A stretch of 61,811 nt of DNA from assembly GCA_964383505.1 (NCBI GenBank), contig CAYLHB010000002.1:1-61811 (forward strand), given 5' to 3'. Position numbers and translations under genes: made by a program. Of the stretch, positions 33,622 through 42,857 are shown piece by piece. Position 1 is the stretch's first letter, and each line of letters starts with the position of its first letter. This stretch comes from CAYLHB01 sp964383505 (lineage in GTDB: Bacteria; Patescibacteriota; Minisyncoccia; Phycocordibacterales; UBA12088). The notes under the pieces are model-generated. The model had not been told where the DNA came from. It saw only the letters and a list, made by a program, of their open reading frames with translations, and did not search any database.

Positions 33622-35077
33622 ATCAGAGCAACTTTTTGACACGGTGCTCTCTGATAAGGTAATGCGCAAAGCTCTCGTGCGGCAGCGTCTTGAGTATTTC
33701 TTCCCGATCTACTTTCATCGATACCTGCAATACGAGACGGCGGACTTCCACAACGAGCTATTCGATATCCTCGAGGACGAGACGAACAAGCTTGCGGTCA
33801 TTTGCGCCTTCCGTGGGTCCGCCAAGTCGACTATTGTCACGACCGCCTACGTACTGTGGTCAATATTGGGGGTGCAACAGCGTAAATTTATTGTCATCTG
33901 CGGACAGACCGAGCAGAAGTCGCGGCAGTACCTCCTCAATATCAAGAACGAACTGATGCACAACGACCTGCTGAAGAAAGACCTCGGGCCATTTACGGAG
34001 GAAAGAAACGATCTGGGCAATGCTACGGCGATCATCATTAAGCGACTCAACGTAAAGATTATGATTAGCTCCGTCGAGCAGAGCATCCGTGGTATGCGCC
34101 ACGGCGAGTATCGTCCAGATCTCATCATTCTCGACGACATCGAGGACACCAACTCGGTTAAAACCAGAGAGGGTCGCGACAAAGCATTCAACTGGCTCAC
34201 GAGCGAGGTGATTCCTGCGGGAGATAAGCGAACACGTGTGATTGCGGTGGGCAACCTCCTCCACGAAGACTCTGTACTGAAACGCCTCCAGAGAAAGATC
34301 GAGAGCGGCGAGATGACGCACCTCAACGGCGTATATCGGGAGTATCCCATTGTGGATATTCAAGGCAATCCCCTCTGGCCGGGCAAGTATCCAACAACCG
34401 ACGACATTGAAGCAGAACGACAGAAGACTATGAGCGAAACAGCTTGGTATCGAGAGTACCTCCTTAAGATCATCTCGACCGAAGAGCAAGTAGTGCACCC
34501 TGAATGGATTCAGTGCTACAGCACCGAGCCACGGCACAATTTGCGGAACATATCAATCGGAATTGATTTGGCAGTGAGTGAGAAAGAATCAGCCGACTGC
34601 ACCGCCATGGTGGTCGGATACACGCACGGCTACGGCAAGGACATGTGTATATACATACAGCCAAATCCCATAAATGCGCGTATGACGTTTCCAGAACAAG
34701 TTGCATGCATCAAGTCACTCGTTGCAGTGCATAAGCAGACACATTATCGCGTCAAGTTGTATATCGAGGATGTTGGGTACCAAAAAGCTCTGGTGCAGGT
34801 ATTTGATAGTCAAAAATATGACGTCGAGGGAGTACCGACCGGAAGGAGCGACAAAACAGCACGTCTGCGGTTGACCACGTCATTCATTAAGGAAGGTAGG
34901 GTGCTCTTCCCCGAGACCGGGTGCGAAGAGCTCATTGAGCAACTGACGGGATTTGGTAAGGAGAAGCATGACGACCTTGCAGACGCCTTCGCGATTCTGG
35001 TCTTAAAGATCATTGAGAACAATCCTAAGGGAGGATCATGTGGCATCTTCACGGGCCCGCGCCCAGACGCCTTGTAA
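33599..35077 (+). CDS. Phage terminase large subunit
   Basis: A 492-aa packaging motor/nuclease. ATPase: Walker A-like AFRGSAKST (about 63-71) and Walker B LIILDDIED. C-terminal RNase-H-like nuclease: IGIDLAVSEKE (first Asp) and the terminal HDDLADAFAI (last Asp pair). Full length with no break. No portal, protease or capsid gene follows; the next gene is a recombinase. Confidence 0.92.
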   Translation: MARKKKSKSEQLFDTVLSDKVMRKALVRQRLEYFFPIYFHRYLQYETADFHNELFDILEDETNKLAVICAFRGSAKSTIVTTAYVLWSILGVQQRKFIVICGQTEQKSRQYLLNIKNELMHNDLLKKDLGPFTEERNDLGNATAIIIKRLNVKIMISSVEQSIRGMRHGEYRPDLIILDDIEDTNSVKTREGRDKAFNWLTSEVIPAGDKRTRVIAVGNLLHEDSVLKRLQRKIESGEMTHLNGVYREYPIVDIQGNPLWPGKYPTTDDIEAERQKTMSETAWYREYLLKIISTEEQVVHPEWIQCYSTEPRHNLRNISIGIDLAVSEKESADCTAMVVGYTHGYGKDMCIYIQPNPINARMTFPEQVACIKSLVAVHKQTHYRVKLYIEDVGYQKALVQVFDSQKYDVEGVPTGRSDKTARLRLTTSFIKEGRVLFPETGCEELIEQLTGFGKEKHDDLADAFAILVLKIIENNPKGGSCGIFTGPRPDAL

Positions 35078-35146
35078 CGGTTACCAACTTAAGGAGGTTC
35101 GGGCACACTAGACTGTTGGGGCGTGTTGCGTCATTCATTGTGGTGT

Positions 35147-36541
35147 ATGGAAACAACACAAAAGCCAGCGGCGGGTCTGGCACAAGGAATAGACCCCACA
35201 GCGATAAAATACTGCCTCTATGCCCGGAAATCGACCGAACAAGAGGATAAACAGGCCCTATCGATAGATTCGCAGGTGCGCGAAATGGTTGCCCTTGCAG
35301 AACGAGACGGGCTGGAAATAGTGGAGATTAAGCGAGAATCACATTCCTCGAAAGAAGTAGGTCAACGACCCGTATACAACGAACTGATTAGTGAAATCAG
35401 ACAAGGTAAGTTCAACGGGATACTCACTTGGGCACCAGACCGACTCTCTCGCAACGCTGGCGACCTTGGAAGCGTCGTTGACTTGATGGATCAAAAACTC
35501 CTTCACGAGATTCGCACATATGGACAGAAGTTTACGAACAACCCGAACGAGAAATTCTTGCTAATGATCCTTGGGTCGCAAGCTAAGCTCGAAAATGACA
35601 ATAAGATGGTGAACGTGAAGCGAGGACTCAGGGCACGGTGCGAAATGGGTCTGTGGCCTTCTGTGCCGCCAACTGGATACTTGAGTCACTCGGACAGAAA
35701 CAGGAAGTGCGAGGTTATGATCGACGAACTACGTGCACCCGTCATCAAACAGATGTTTGAGAAAGTAGCATATGACGGGTGGTCGGGACGAAAGATCTTT
35801 AAGTGGCTATCGCATGAAATGCGGTTCACAACAAAGCATGGGAAGGCGCTGACCCTGAGTAATATTTACTTAATTTTTAAGAGTACCTTCTACTACGGCG
35901 AGTTTGAATATCCAAAAGGAAGCGGTCAATGGTACACAGGAAAACACGACCCAATCATCACCATGGACCTCTTCAACCTCGTCCAAAAGCAGGTCACCAC
36001 TGATCATCTGGTACGGGCGCAGGACAAGGAATTTGCGTTCACTCGTATGATAACGTGCGGGCTTTGCGGGTCAGGTGTGACCGCTGACGAGAAGTTCAAG
36101 AAACTAAAAGATGGTACCCTCGCCCGCTACGTGTACTACGGATGTACGAAGTTCAAAGATAAGAATTGCCCGTGCGGATACCTACGTGAAGATGACCTGA
36201 TTGAACAGCTCGCCAACATTCTCGACACGGTGGCGCTCGACGAGATTGGTATGAAAGACAAAATCAAAGCTGAGATCGAATCACACAATGAATTTCAGGA
36301 GTCGGTGCTTGGGCAGAAATCAGCAAAGGTGAAGGTGCGGGAGGTAGACATTAGGAACTACGCGAAGCACATTCTACATAAGCGGCCGATTTATGAGAAG
36401 CGAGGGCTGCTCAGTTGCTTAAAAAGCAGGCTGGTTCTTGCAAACAAAAGTATCTTTCTACTTAACAACACTTCTTGTAACAGCGCAGTCCCAAATAAGT
36501 CGAGAACCGTCACTCACTTCGCCAAAGGCGATTGCGCTTAG
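35147..36541 (+). CDS. Large serine recombinase
   Basis: A 464-aa site-specific recombinase. The catalytic domain begins YCLYARKSTEQ with the nucleophilic Ser in ARKS, followed by LTWAPDRLSRN. A recombinase domain (PPTGYL, TLSNIYLIFKSTFYYGEF) and a zinc ribbon (CGLCGSG, then CPCG) follow. Start at 35147 (METTQKPAAG) is preferred; GTG at 35123 is possible. The 3' end overlaps the convergent gene at 36458-37144 by 84 nt and the last 30 residues look atypical, so the natural end may have been altered. It is the likely integrase of the element. Confidence 0.9.
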   Translation: METTQKPAAGLAQGIDPTAIKYCLYARKSTEQEDKQALSIDSQVREMVALAERDGLEIVEIKRESHSSKEVGQRPVYNELISEIRQGKFNGILTWAPDRLSRNAGDLGSVVDLMDQKLLHEIRTYGQKFTNNPNEKFLLMILGSQAKLENDNKMVNVKRGLRARCEMGLWPSVPPTGYLSHSDRNRKCEVMIDELRAPVIKQMFEKVAYDGWSGRKIFKWLSHEMRFTTKHGKALTLSNIYLIFKSTFYYGEFEYPKGSGQWYTGKHDPIITMDLFNLVQKQVTTDHLVRAQDKEFAFTRMITCGLCGSGVTADEKFKKLKDGTLARYVYYGCTKFKDKNCPCGYLREDDLIEQLANILDTVALDEIGMKDKIKAEIESHNEFQESVLGQKSAKVKVREVDIRNYAKHILHKRPIYEKRGLLSCLKSRLVLANKSIFLLNNTSCNSAVPNKSRTVTHFAKGDCA

Positions 36542-37144
36542 GTCAACTCCCACCAGATCATCTTTTGACCTACCTTTTAGATACCGTGGGGACACTTGCA
36601 ACGTGCCCCTGAAAGGGGTCGGTATATCTATCTCCCTGTGTATCACAAGCACCTTTTCTCCATTGTTCATTTGAATAGCACCGACTTCGTGTGCGTTCTT
36701 AATAGTATGTATGGTTGTTTGTGCACCGACTATCAGAATCATTATGTCTGTTGCTTTGTTCTCTGACGCTCTAGGTATTTTGATGATCGTCCTTCCATCC
36801 TCGACGAATGCCGTTTTCACGGCACTGCTCGGAGTGATGATATGAAAGGCTAGAGTTATGCCTGGTTTTAGTTCTTTCGGTCTCGTCCATTTCTGTATAT
36901 ATCGGTCGGTTCCAATAGGACTGATCTCTTTGATATCACGATTGAAGACGTGCTCTGGATAAGCAACATGCCATTGCCCTGTCGGATGCATGCTTGCATG
37001 AATAGCTCCGCGTAACTCGCGACAGAGAAGGTAAAGCTCGGGCAGACCAGATTTGGCACTAATCTGGTATCGCAAGTGCCACGTAGCGGCACGTTGATTG
37101 CCATCGACTACACCAAATCGTAGCGCGATGTTCATGGCCAACAT
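36458..37144 (-). CDS. Hypothetical protein
   Basis: A 228-aa protein of mixed alpha/beta composition (MLAMNIALRFGVVDGNQRAA at the start; GPL-free, no membrane helix). AGGA lies 4 nt before the ATG at 37144; M4 is an alternative. It starts 6 nt after the stop of the membrane-protein gene and is the last of a three-gene minus-strand unit (37996-36458) at the right end of the accessory region. Not recognised. Confidence 0.55.
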   Translation of the reverse strand: MLAMNIALRFGVVDGNQRAATWHLRYQISAKSGLPELYLLCRELRGAIHASMHPTGQWHVAYPEHVFNRDIKEISPIGTDRYIQKWTRPKELKPGITLAFHIITPSSAVKTAFVEDGRTIIKIPRASENKATDIMILIVGAQTTIHTIKNAHEVGAIQMNNGEKVLVIHREIDIPTPFRGTLQVSPRYLKGRSKDDLVGVDLSAIAFGEVSDGSRLIWDCAVTRSVVK

Positions 37145-37150
37145 AGATTC

Positions 37151-37570
37151 CTATATGATATCAGGTAGTAGTCCATATCCCTGAAGAACGTAAATTGCCG
37201 CAACACCAAGTGTAGTTGCAAAAATTACCAAAACCCCGTACCTACTCATTAGCCACGTAAGAATTCTTTCTTTTCTCGGACCCCAACCACCATTCCATTT
37301 GTACCCAACAATCGCAACAAAGTAGACTGCCGCCGTCAGCATAATAGCCCAGTTGAGCACGCTATGCGTAAGAAAGAATGGCAGGTTCTCATAGGTAGGT
37401 TCTGGTAGCAAGAAATAGTTGAGTAAATCATCGACAGTATTATTTATAGCAAAAATGCACCACACTATAGTTAGCCAAAGGTAGTCGCGGTGTTTGTACT
37501 TCTTCCACCAAATGTAAGACCAGATGGTCACGACTATGCCGACGATCGAGAAAAAGAATTCTACCAACAT
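37151..37570 (-). CDS. Small integral membrane protein
   Basis: A 139-aa protein with four predicted membrane helices (about 5-20, 30-55, 65-90 and 110-135), short loops and a basic inner loop (GWGPRKERILTW). Reading order and spacing tie it to the genes on either side (3 nt and 6 nt). Function unknown; a membrane effector or immunity role is possible but not shown. Confidence 0.65.
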   Translation of the reverse strand: MLVEFFFSIVGIVVTIWSYIWWKKYKHRDYLWLTIVWCIFAINNTVDDLLNYFLLPEPTYENLPFFLTHSVLNWAIMLTAAVYFVAIVGYKWNGGWGPRKERILTWLMSRYGVLVIFATTLGVAAIYVLQGYGLLPDII

Positions 37571-37573
37571 AAG

Positions 37574-37996
37574 TTACCGGAAGACATCACTAGTGTTCCG
37601 CTTTCCTGTGATAATATCGATAACGGCTTCACGATGAGCGTCGAGCACAGGGTGTACCCAAACGCCTTCTCCAATCTTTCCTCCACCCATGCCTCCAGCC
37701 ACAATGTCACCAACGTCATGTGGTTCGTATACAATTCTTCTCGTATCATCCTCGTTGTGTGGCCAAACTATGGCATCCAATGAGTGCAACAATCTCTGCA
37801 ACTCATTTTCAGAGCACATGATCAGTCGTACTGGTGCAGTTGCATAAATCGTCCCACCGTCATCTCCTTCGAGTACTGCATACCCATTAGGAATTTCGCG
37901 AGCTGACCCTAGGTTGTCTACTGCGATATACTCTTTACCATTACTTAGCGCCATAAGATATCGAAGTGGACTTCCGTGTAATAACCGTTCTTTCAT
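37574..37996 (-). CDS. Hypothetical protein
   Basis: A 140-aa soluble protein starting MKERLLHGSPLRYL, with GYAVLEGDDGGTIYATAPVR in the middle and a glycine-rich GDIVAGGMGGGKIGEG near the end. Not recognised. First gene of the three-gene unit; the right small-RNA copy ends in a terminator 15 nt upstream. Confidence 0.55.
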   Translation of the reverse strand: MKERLLHGSPLRYLMALSNGKEYIAVDNLGSAREIPNGYAVLEGDDGGTIYATAPVRLIMCSENELQRLLHSLDAIVWPHNEDDTRRIVYEPHDVGDIVAGGMGGGKIGEGVWVHPVLDAHREAVIDIITGKRNTSDVFR

Positions 37997-38010
37997 AGTG
38001 ACTCCGTTAT

Positions 38011-38178
38011 AACACAAATCCACCCTATTGGGTGGATTTGTGTTCTGGCTACTGCTCTCAGCAGGTATGCAATTTCAGAATAGGATCGCGTGATTCCTGA
38101 AAGTTCGTGCCCATGACTGATGCCTAAAACTTTCTGGCCGAAACGACGTTTTTAGCCGTCTCGGTAGGTCTCACTACG
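38011..38178 (-). ncRNA. Candidate structured small RNA, right copy
   Basis: The right partner of 12997-13175. On the minus strand it begins 4 nt after tRNA-Gln, so it is probably made as part of the tRNA transcript. It shares GAGACCTAC, GAGACGGCT, CAGTCATGGGC and TTGCATACCTGCTGAGAGCAG with the left copy. It ends in a perfect 15-bp terminator hairpin (38011-38044) whose stem sequence differs from the left one but keeps the central CACCC/GGGTG. No frame is conserved between the copies. Confidence 0.6.
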
Positions 38179-38181
38179 CTG

Positions 38182-38252
38182 CTGCCGGACTAGGACTCGA
38201 ACCTAGATAAACGGAGCCAGAATCCGTTGTCCTACCATTAGACGATCCGGCA
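38182..38252 (-). tRNA. tRNA-Gln (anticodon CTG)
   Basis: The acceptor TGCCGGA pairs with TCCGGCA, the anticodon stem ACGGA/TCCGT holds loop TTCTGGC (anticodon CTG), and the T-arm is GGTTCGAGTCC. CCA is not encoded. It marks the right edge of the accessory region. Confidence 0.95.
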
Positions 38253-38326
38253 AAAAGTGGCGGCGTGCTCGCGCACGCCGATAGTACCACTATTTGTGAT
38301 GTATGTCAGTCTTTGTAAGAACGAAT

Positions 38327-38842
38327 TTATACTACATTGCTCTCGGGATAATCCGTCGTATTGGGAAAGATGAGGTAACCCATGTGCTCTGAACGAGGAC
38401 TGTCCTCCCTCCTCGTAGGAAATTGGAGCACTACCCCTCCGACCACATCTGCTGACCTCCCTGTTATCGCACACTTCGGCTCAGTGAAGGTCGTACGTAT
38501 TCTGCGCACGCGCCGCATAATCCTACCGGTTCGTCGCAAATGCGCGGGTGAGCATGCAGCAAGTTGTTCGATGTTTGCACCTTCTGGTGGGATTCCGAAG
38601 GAAGCACAGAGGGTCGTAAACGAAAACGGACATTCGGTGAGTAGCTTGATTGTGCTCCAATCTTGCCCTACTTCTGTACGCCACTTCATCGACCACACAT
38701 CCGGGAAGCCGAAGTGCGAGAACATAATGAGGAGTGTCGCATGCGCAAGATCTTTGACGGGCTTCGCAATTGATTCATTAACTGAAAACGCAAGTGTGAA
38801 CGTACTCCCTCCAATGAGGAGGTTGGCAGGCATTTCTGGCAT
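38327..38842 (-). CDS. Hypothetical protein
   Basis: A 171-aa frame (MPEMPANLLIGGSTFTLAFS). The start is fixed by AAGGAGGT 5 nt before the ATG at 38842; another ATG 3 nt upstream is also possible. An upstream extension of the frame is not coding. Contains a basic stretch RIMRRVRRIRTTF and no membrane helix. Not recognised; divergent from the lysozyme-like gene. Confidence 0.55.
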   Translation of the reverse strand: MPEMPANLLIGGSTFTLAFSVNESIAKPVKDLAHATLLIMFSHFGFPDVWSMKWRTEVGQDWSTIKLLTECPFSFTTLCASFGIPPEGANIEQLAACSPAHLRRTGRIMRRVRRIRTTFTEPKCAITGRSADVVGGVVLQFPTRREDSPRSEHMGYLIFPNTTDYPESNVV

Positions 38843-38955
38843 CATGGACCTCCTTGTCTGAACGGAGCATACCCTACCCACAAAGAGATGCAATAGTGTA
38901 AGAATCGTGGTCACCGCACGTCTCGGCGGTAGGTGAAACAGTGAGGAGTTGAGCA

Positions 38956-39360
38956 TTGCGAAGCGCAATTCGCACCCGTACCTTGGGCATTTTGGGATTG
39001 GCCGCCGGACTTCTTTTTTCGGCACTCGTGGCTGTTCCTAAGCAGGCTCAAGCAGGTTTTCTTCCGCCCCACACAGTTAAGCGTCTCGTACAGGAGACAT
39101 TCCCTGACGCACCCATCATGGTGCGTGTGGCGAAGTGTGAGAGCAATCTCATGCATCGAAAACCCGATGGCACGCTCGTCCGAAGCGCAAGGAACGCAAT
39201 CGGCATTATGCAGATTCACGTTCCCGCACACATGGACGATGCCCGAGCACGGGGAATAGACATCACCACACCTGAAGGTAATCTTGCGTGGGCGCGCATC
39301 CTTTTCAAACGCGAAGGACTGCGCCCATGGAAGTCTTCACGTTCTTGCTGGAGCAGATAA
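38956..39360 (+). CDS. Small secreted lytic transglycosylase-like protein
   Basis: A 134-aa protein with a signal peptide (residues 1-33, ending in AQAG) and a lysozyme-like SLT domain: VRVAKCESNL carries the catalytic Glu, and IGIMQIHVPAHM and LAWARILFKREG are the following SLT motifs. It probably cleaves peptidoglycan glycan strands. The start is a TTG with GGAG upstream. The domain is close to minimal length. Confidence 0.8.
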   Translation: MRSAIRTRTLGILGLAAGLLFSALVAVPKQAQAGFLPPHTVKRLVQETFPDAPIMVRVAKCESNLMHRKPDGTLVRSARNAIGIMQIHVPAHMDDARARGIDITTPEGNLAWARILFKREGLRPWKSSRSCWSR

Positions 39361-39396
39361 ATGTTCTTTTTTGGGAGGTGCAATGAGGAAACGCGC

Positions 39397-39424
39397 GCGG
39401 GGCCGAGACAACGGCCCCGCTTTT
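39397..39424. terminator. Terminator between convergent genes
   Basis: The GC-rich stem GCGGGGCC/GGCCCCGC with an 8-nt loop is followed by TTTT on the plus strand. It separates the lysozyme-like gene from pyrG. Confidence 0.8.
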
Positions 39425-39442
39425 CATACGAGTGGAAGGGTT

Positions 39443-41104
39443 TCAGTTGCCGTACTCTGCCGCAGCCTTCACGAAGCCTGTAAACAACGGGTTGGGGCGG
39501 AGCGGTCGGGCCGTGAACTCGGGATGGAACTGGGTGCCAAGGAAGAAGGGGTGGACGTTTTGCGGGAGCTCGGCGATTTCCATGAGCACCCCATCGGGGC
39601 TTTTCCCTGAAAATACAAGCCCTGCGTGCGTGAGCTTTTCAATGTAAAGTGGATTCACCTCATAGCGATGACGGTGACGCTCCTCGATTTTCTCGGCACC
39701 GTAGAGTTTTCGTGCGATAGTCCCCTTGCCAAGCTCCGCTGGATACGCACCGAGCCGCATGGTGCCTCCGTAGTTTTTCTTTTTCATGAGCTCTTTCTGC
39801 TCGGGGAGGATGTCGATCACCGGGTGCGCGGTGGCAGGGTCTATCTCTGTTGTGTGTGCTCCGGTAAGACCAAGCACGTGGCGGGCATACTCCACCACCA
39901 TAAGCTGCATGCCGTAGCAGAGGCCGAAGTAAGGCACCTTATGGGTACGTGCATACTCAATCACATTAATCTTCCCCTCGATACCTGTCTCTCCGAACCC
40001 GCCCGGCACGAGAATACCGTCGTAACCCTCGAGTGAGCCCTTCGGCACCCCCTGTGTGTAGTCTTTCGCATTGAGCCAATGAATGAAAGGCTTTTTCCCC
40101 TGCGAGTAGCTTGAGTACTTCAAGGACTCAAGGACTGAGAGGTACGCATCAGAGAGGACGAAGTCGCCGGTGTCGAAGTACTTACCTACGACCGCGATCG
40201 ATACCTCGTCTTTGGCCTGCTTGGTCTTGCGCACGTAGCTTCTCCACGCCGAGAGCTCAGTGCTGTTTCGAGGCTTCACTCCAAGACGCTTCATAAGGAG
40301 GTCGGAAAAACTGTCCTTCTCGAAGTTGAGTGGCACATCGTAGATACTTTCCACATCGGGTGCACTGATGATGTGCTCCTCGGGCACGTTGCAGAAGAGG
40401 GCGAGCTTCTCCTTGCGCTTCTTGTCGAGCGGTCGGTCGGCCCGCGCAATGAGGAAGTCGGGATGCACGCCCGCGCCGTCTATGGTGCGCACCGCGTGCT
40501 GGGTGGGCTTCGTCTTCATCTCCCCTATTTTCGATGGAACGGGCAGGTAGCTCACCATGACCGTGAGCACGTCTGCTGGCCATTCGAGCTTGAGCATGCG
40601 CACCGCTTCGAGAAAGAGGATGTTCTCGTACTCACCCACCGTGCCACCAATCTCAACCACCACCACCTCCGCTTTTGCACGCGTCGCGGCCCGTTTGATG
40701 CGTGCGATAACCTCAAGCGGAATGTGTGGCACCACCTGTACACACCTGCCTCCGTAGCCAAGATTGCGCTCGCGGGCAATGACGCTCTCATACACGCGAC
40801 CCGTCGTCATGTAGTTGTCACGGGTGAGGTCGACCCCGAGGAAGCGCTCGTAGCTCCCCATGTCTTGATCGGTCTCATCGCCGTCATGGAGCACAAACAC
40901 CTCGCCGTGCTCGGTAGGATTCATCGTGCCGGCGTCCACGTTGATGTAGGGGTCTATTTTAAGCGTGGTCACCGCGAGCCCACGGGCCTTGAGGAGCATA
41001 CTTATTGATGAGGTGGCGACACCCTTCCCCACGCCACTCATCACACCGCCGACGACGAAAATGTACTTGGTGCTTCGGCGTCGGGATCTAACGGAGGTGC
41101 TCAT
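39443..41104 (-). CDS. pyrG: CTP synthase
   Basis: PyrG aminates UTP to CTP using glutamine. The 553-aa length is normal. The N-terminal synthetase domain has KYIFVVGGVMSGVGKG and DPYINVDAGTMNP-HGEVFV. The glutamine amidotransferase domain has the nucleophile in FGLCYGMQ and the His/Glu pair in FHPEF. It is followed 6 nt upstream by ftsX, in one unit with ftsX-ftsE. Confidence 0.97.
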   Translation of the reverse strand: MSTSVRSRRRSTKYIFVVGGVMSGVGKGVATSSISMLLKARGLAVTTLKIDPYINVDAGTMNPTEHGEVFVLHDGDETDQDMGSYERFLGVDLTRDNYMTTGRVYESVIARERNLGYGGRCVQVVPHIPLEVIARIKRAATRAKAEVVVVEIGGTVGEYENILFLEAVRMLKLEWPADVLTVMVSYLPVPSKIGEMKTKPTQHAVRTIDGAGVHPDFLIARADRPLDKKRKEKLALFCNVPEEHIISAPDVESIYDVPLNFEKDSFSDLLMKRLGVKPRNSTELSAWRSYVRKTKQAKDEVSIAVVGKYFDTGDFVLSDAYLSVLESLKYSSYSQGKKPFIHWLNAKDYTQGVPKGSLEGYDGILVPGGFGETGIEGKINVIEYARTHKVPYFGLCYGMQLMVVEYARHVLGLTGAHTTEIDPATAHPVIDILPEQKELMKKKNYGGTMRLGAYPAELGKGTIARKLYGAEKIEERHRHRYEVNPLYIEKLTHAGLVFSGKSPDGVLMEIAELPQNVHPFFLGTQFHPEFTARPLRPNPLFTGFVKAAAEYGN

Positions 41105-41110
41105 GGCGGC

Positions 41111-42034
41111 TTAGACGTGGAGGTACTTTTTTACTGCAAGGAAACTCGAGATAGCTCCGAGGAGCATGCCCGTGCCGATAATGGCGAGAAAAATGGGGCC
41201 AAAATGCGATGTGTAATACACAAAGAGGTTGAAGTCGCCGAAAAATGCCATTGTCTTAGGACCGAGCCAGAAGGTGATCGGATAAAACAGGACGAGCGTC
41301 ACGATACCCGCCACAAACCCATACATGATTCCCTCAAACACAAACGGTCCGCGGATGTAGAGGTCTGAGGCGCCCACGAGTCGCATGACCGCGATTTCTT
41401 CCCGCGCGATGTAAATCGCCATGCGTATCGTGTTGAAAATGATGATGATTGAGGCAGCACAGAGAAATCCTGTCACCACAAGACCAAACCGCTCAATGCC
41501 GTCTATGATGCGCGTTAAGCTCTCAATGGCGGCGCGATTGTCGTTATAGTTTACCTTTGCGATGAGTTTTTCCTCGTTCTCTCCAAGTACACTCTCATCA
41601 GTAGAGAAGAAGGTGTTAAGTGCCTCATAGTAGCTGGGGTCTTTCGCCTTCACTGCAAGCGATGCTCGCAGAGGGTTGTCGGGAAGCTCACGAATCGCCT
41701 GGAGCTCTGTTTCATCGTTTTTATGACGCTCAAGAAAGCGTATGAGCGCTTCATCGCGTGAAATGTACTCAACACGCTCCACCTCGGGTTTGTTTTCAAG
41801 AATACTCTTGAGCGCAAGAACTTTTTCCTCGGGTGCCGTGGTGACGAAGTAGACGTTCACATCCACCTTGTCCTTCAACAGCTCAAGCGACGTGGTGAGA
41901 ACCGCGTTAATAAAAATAAGTGAACCCATCACAAAAAGCGTGATGGTCATCACCACGATGGAGGAAAAGGACACAAACCCGTTCCGCCAGAAGCTCACGA
42001 ACCCCGCCTTGATAATGCGTTTGAGTGCCAGCAT
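41111..42034 (-). CDS. ftsX: Cell division protein FtsX
   Basis: The 307-aa membrane partner of FtsE. One membrane helix at about 20-45, an extracellular loop domain (about 50-170) and three helices in the C-terminal half (from about residue 180) give the FtsX topology. Together with FtsE it activates peptidoglycan hydrolases at the septum. Start MLALKRIIKAGF at 42034, 4 nt after ftsE ends. Confidence 0.9.
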   Translation of the reverse strand: MLALKRIIKAGFVSFWRNGFVSFSSIVVMTITLFVMGSLIFINAVLTTSLELLKDKVDVNVYFVTTAPEEKVLALKSILENKPEVERVEYISRDEALIRFLERHKNDETELQAIRELPDNPLRASLAVKAKDPSYYEALNTFFSTDESVLGENEEKLIAKVNYNDNRAAIESLTRIIDGIERFGLVVTGFLCAASIIIIFNTIRMAIYIAREEIAVMRLVGASDLYIRGPFVFEGIMYGFVAGIVTLVLFYPITFWLGPKTMAFFGDFNLFVYYTSHFGPIFLAIIGTGMLLGAISSFLAVKKYLHV

Positions 42035-42038
42035 GGTG

Positions 42039-42719
42039 CTACAACACGTACCGCCCCGTCGCATCGTCACGCACCACTCTGCCCGAGTCCATGGTGATGA
42101 CACGTCGCCCCAGTGAATCAATGACCCCCTTATTGTGCGTCGTGAGGAGGATAGTGGTGCCAAGGTCGTTGATTTTTTTAAGAATTTGCACCACCTCGTA
42201 GGTATTGATGGGGTCGAGGTTACCGGTCGGCTCATCAGCGATGATAACGTCGGGCTGATTCACGATTGCGCGCGCTATCGCAACACGCTGTTTCTCTCCG
42301 CCCGAGAGCTCGTGCGGGAAGCTCCACATTTTATTGCCAAGATCCACCAGGTCGAGCACATGTGGCACATCTTGCGCTATCTCTTCCTCAAGGCGCCCCG
42401 CCGCCTCCATTGCAAACGCGATGTTCTCGTAGGTGGTCTTGTGCGGGAGGAGTCGAAAGTCTTGGAATACGGTGCCTATCTTTTGGCGGTAGCGGTGGAG
42501 GTACCCGCGACCTATTTTATGGATATTGGTCGATTGAAAGTACACCGCCCCATCGCTCGGATGCTCTTCGGCGAGGAGGAGCTTTAGGAGCGTGGTCTTT
42601 CCCGCTCCTGAGTGCCCCACAATAGAGACGAACTCGCCCGGGGCGACCGAGAGCGTGACGTCGTGGAGCGCCCTCGATTCATTCGTGTAGTACTTTGAAA
42701 CCCTGTCGAAGTAGATCAT
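42039..42719 (-). CDS. ftsE: Cell division ATP-binding protein FtsE
   Basis: A 226-aa ABC ATPase. Walker A is GHSGAGKTT, the Q-loop is FQDFRLLP, the signature LSGGEKQRVAIARA and Walker B VIIADEPTGNLDP. The start MIYFDRVSKYY at 42719 is preferred over an ATG 15 nt upstream. It forms an operon with ftsX. Confidence 0.95.
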   Translation of the reverse strand: MIYFDRVSKYYTNESRALHDVTLSVAPGEFVSIVGHSGAGKTTLLKLLLAEEHPSDGAVYFQSTNIHKIGRGYLHRYRQKIGTVFQDFRLLPHKTTYENIAFAMEAAGRLEEEIAQDVPHVLDLVDLGNKMWSFPHELSGGEKQRVAIARAIVNQPDVIIADEPTGNLDPINTYEVVQILKKINDLGTTILLTTHNKGVIDSLGRRVITMDSGRVVRDDATGRYVL

Positions 42720-42857
42720 TGTGCAAATGTACAAGGAATATGGCGGTATCGTTGTAGTGGTGAGATGGCCTATGCACCGCGTTCCCCACCACTTTCATAC
42801 TCCCTGCCTCCCACAGAGGTAGAGTATACCATATCTTTCTCTGCACACGCACAAATA

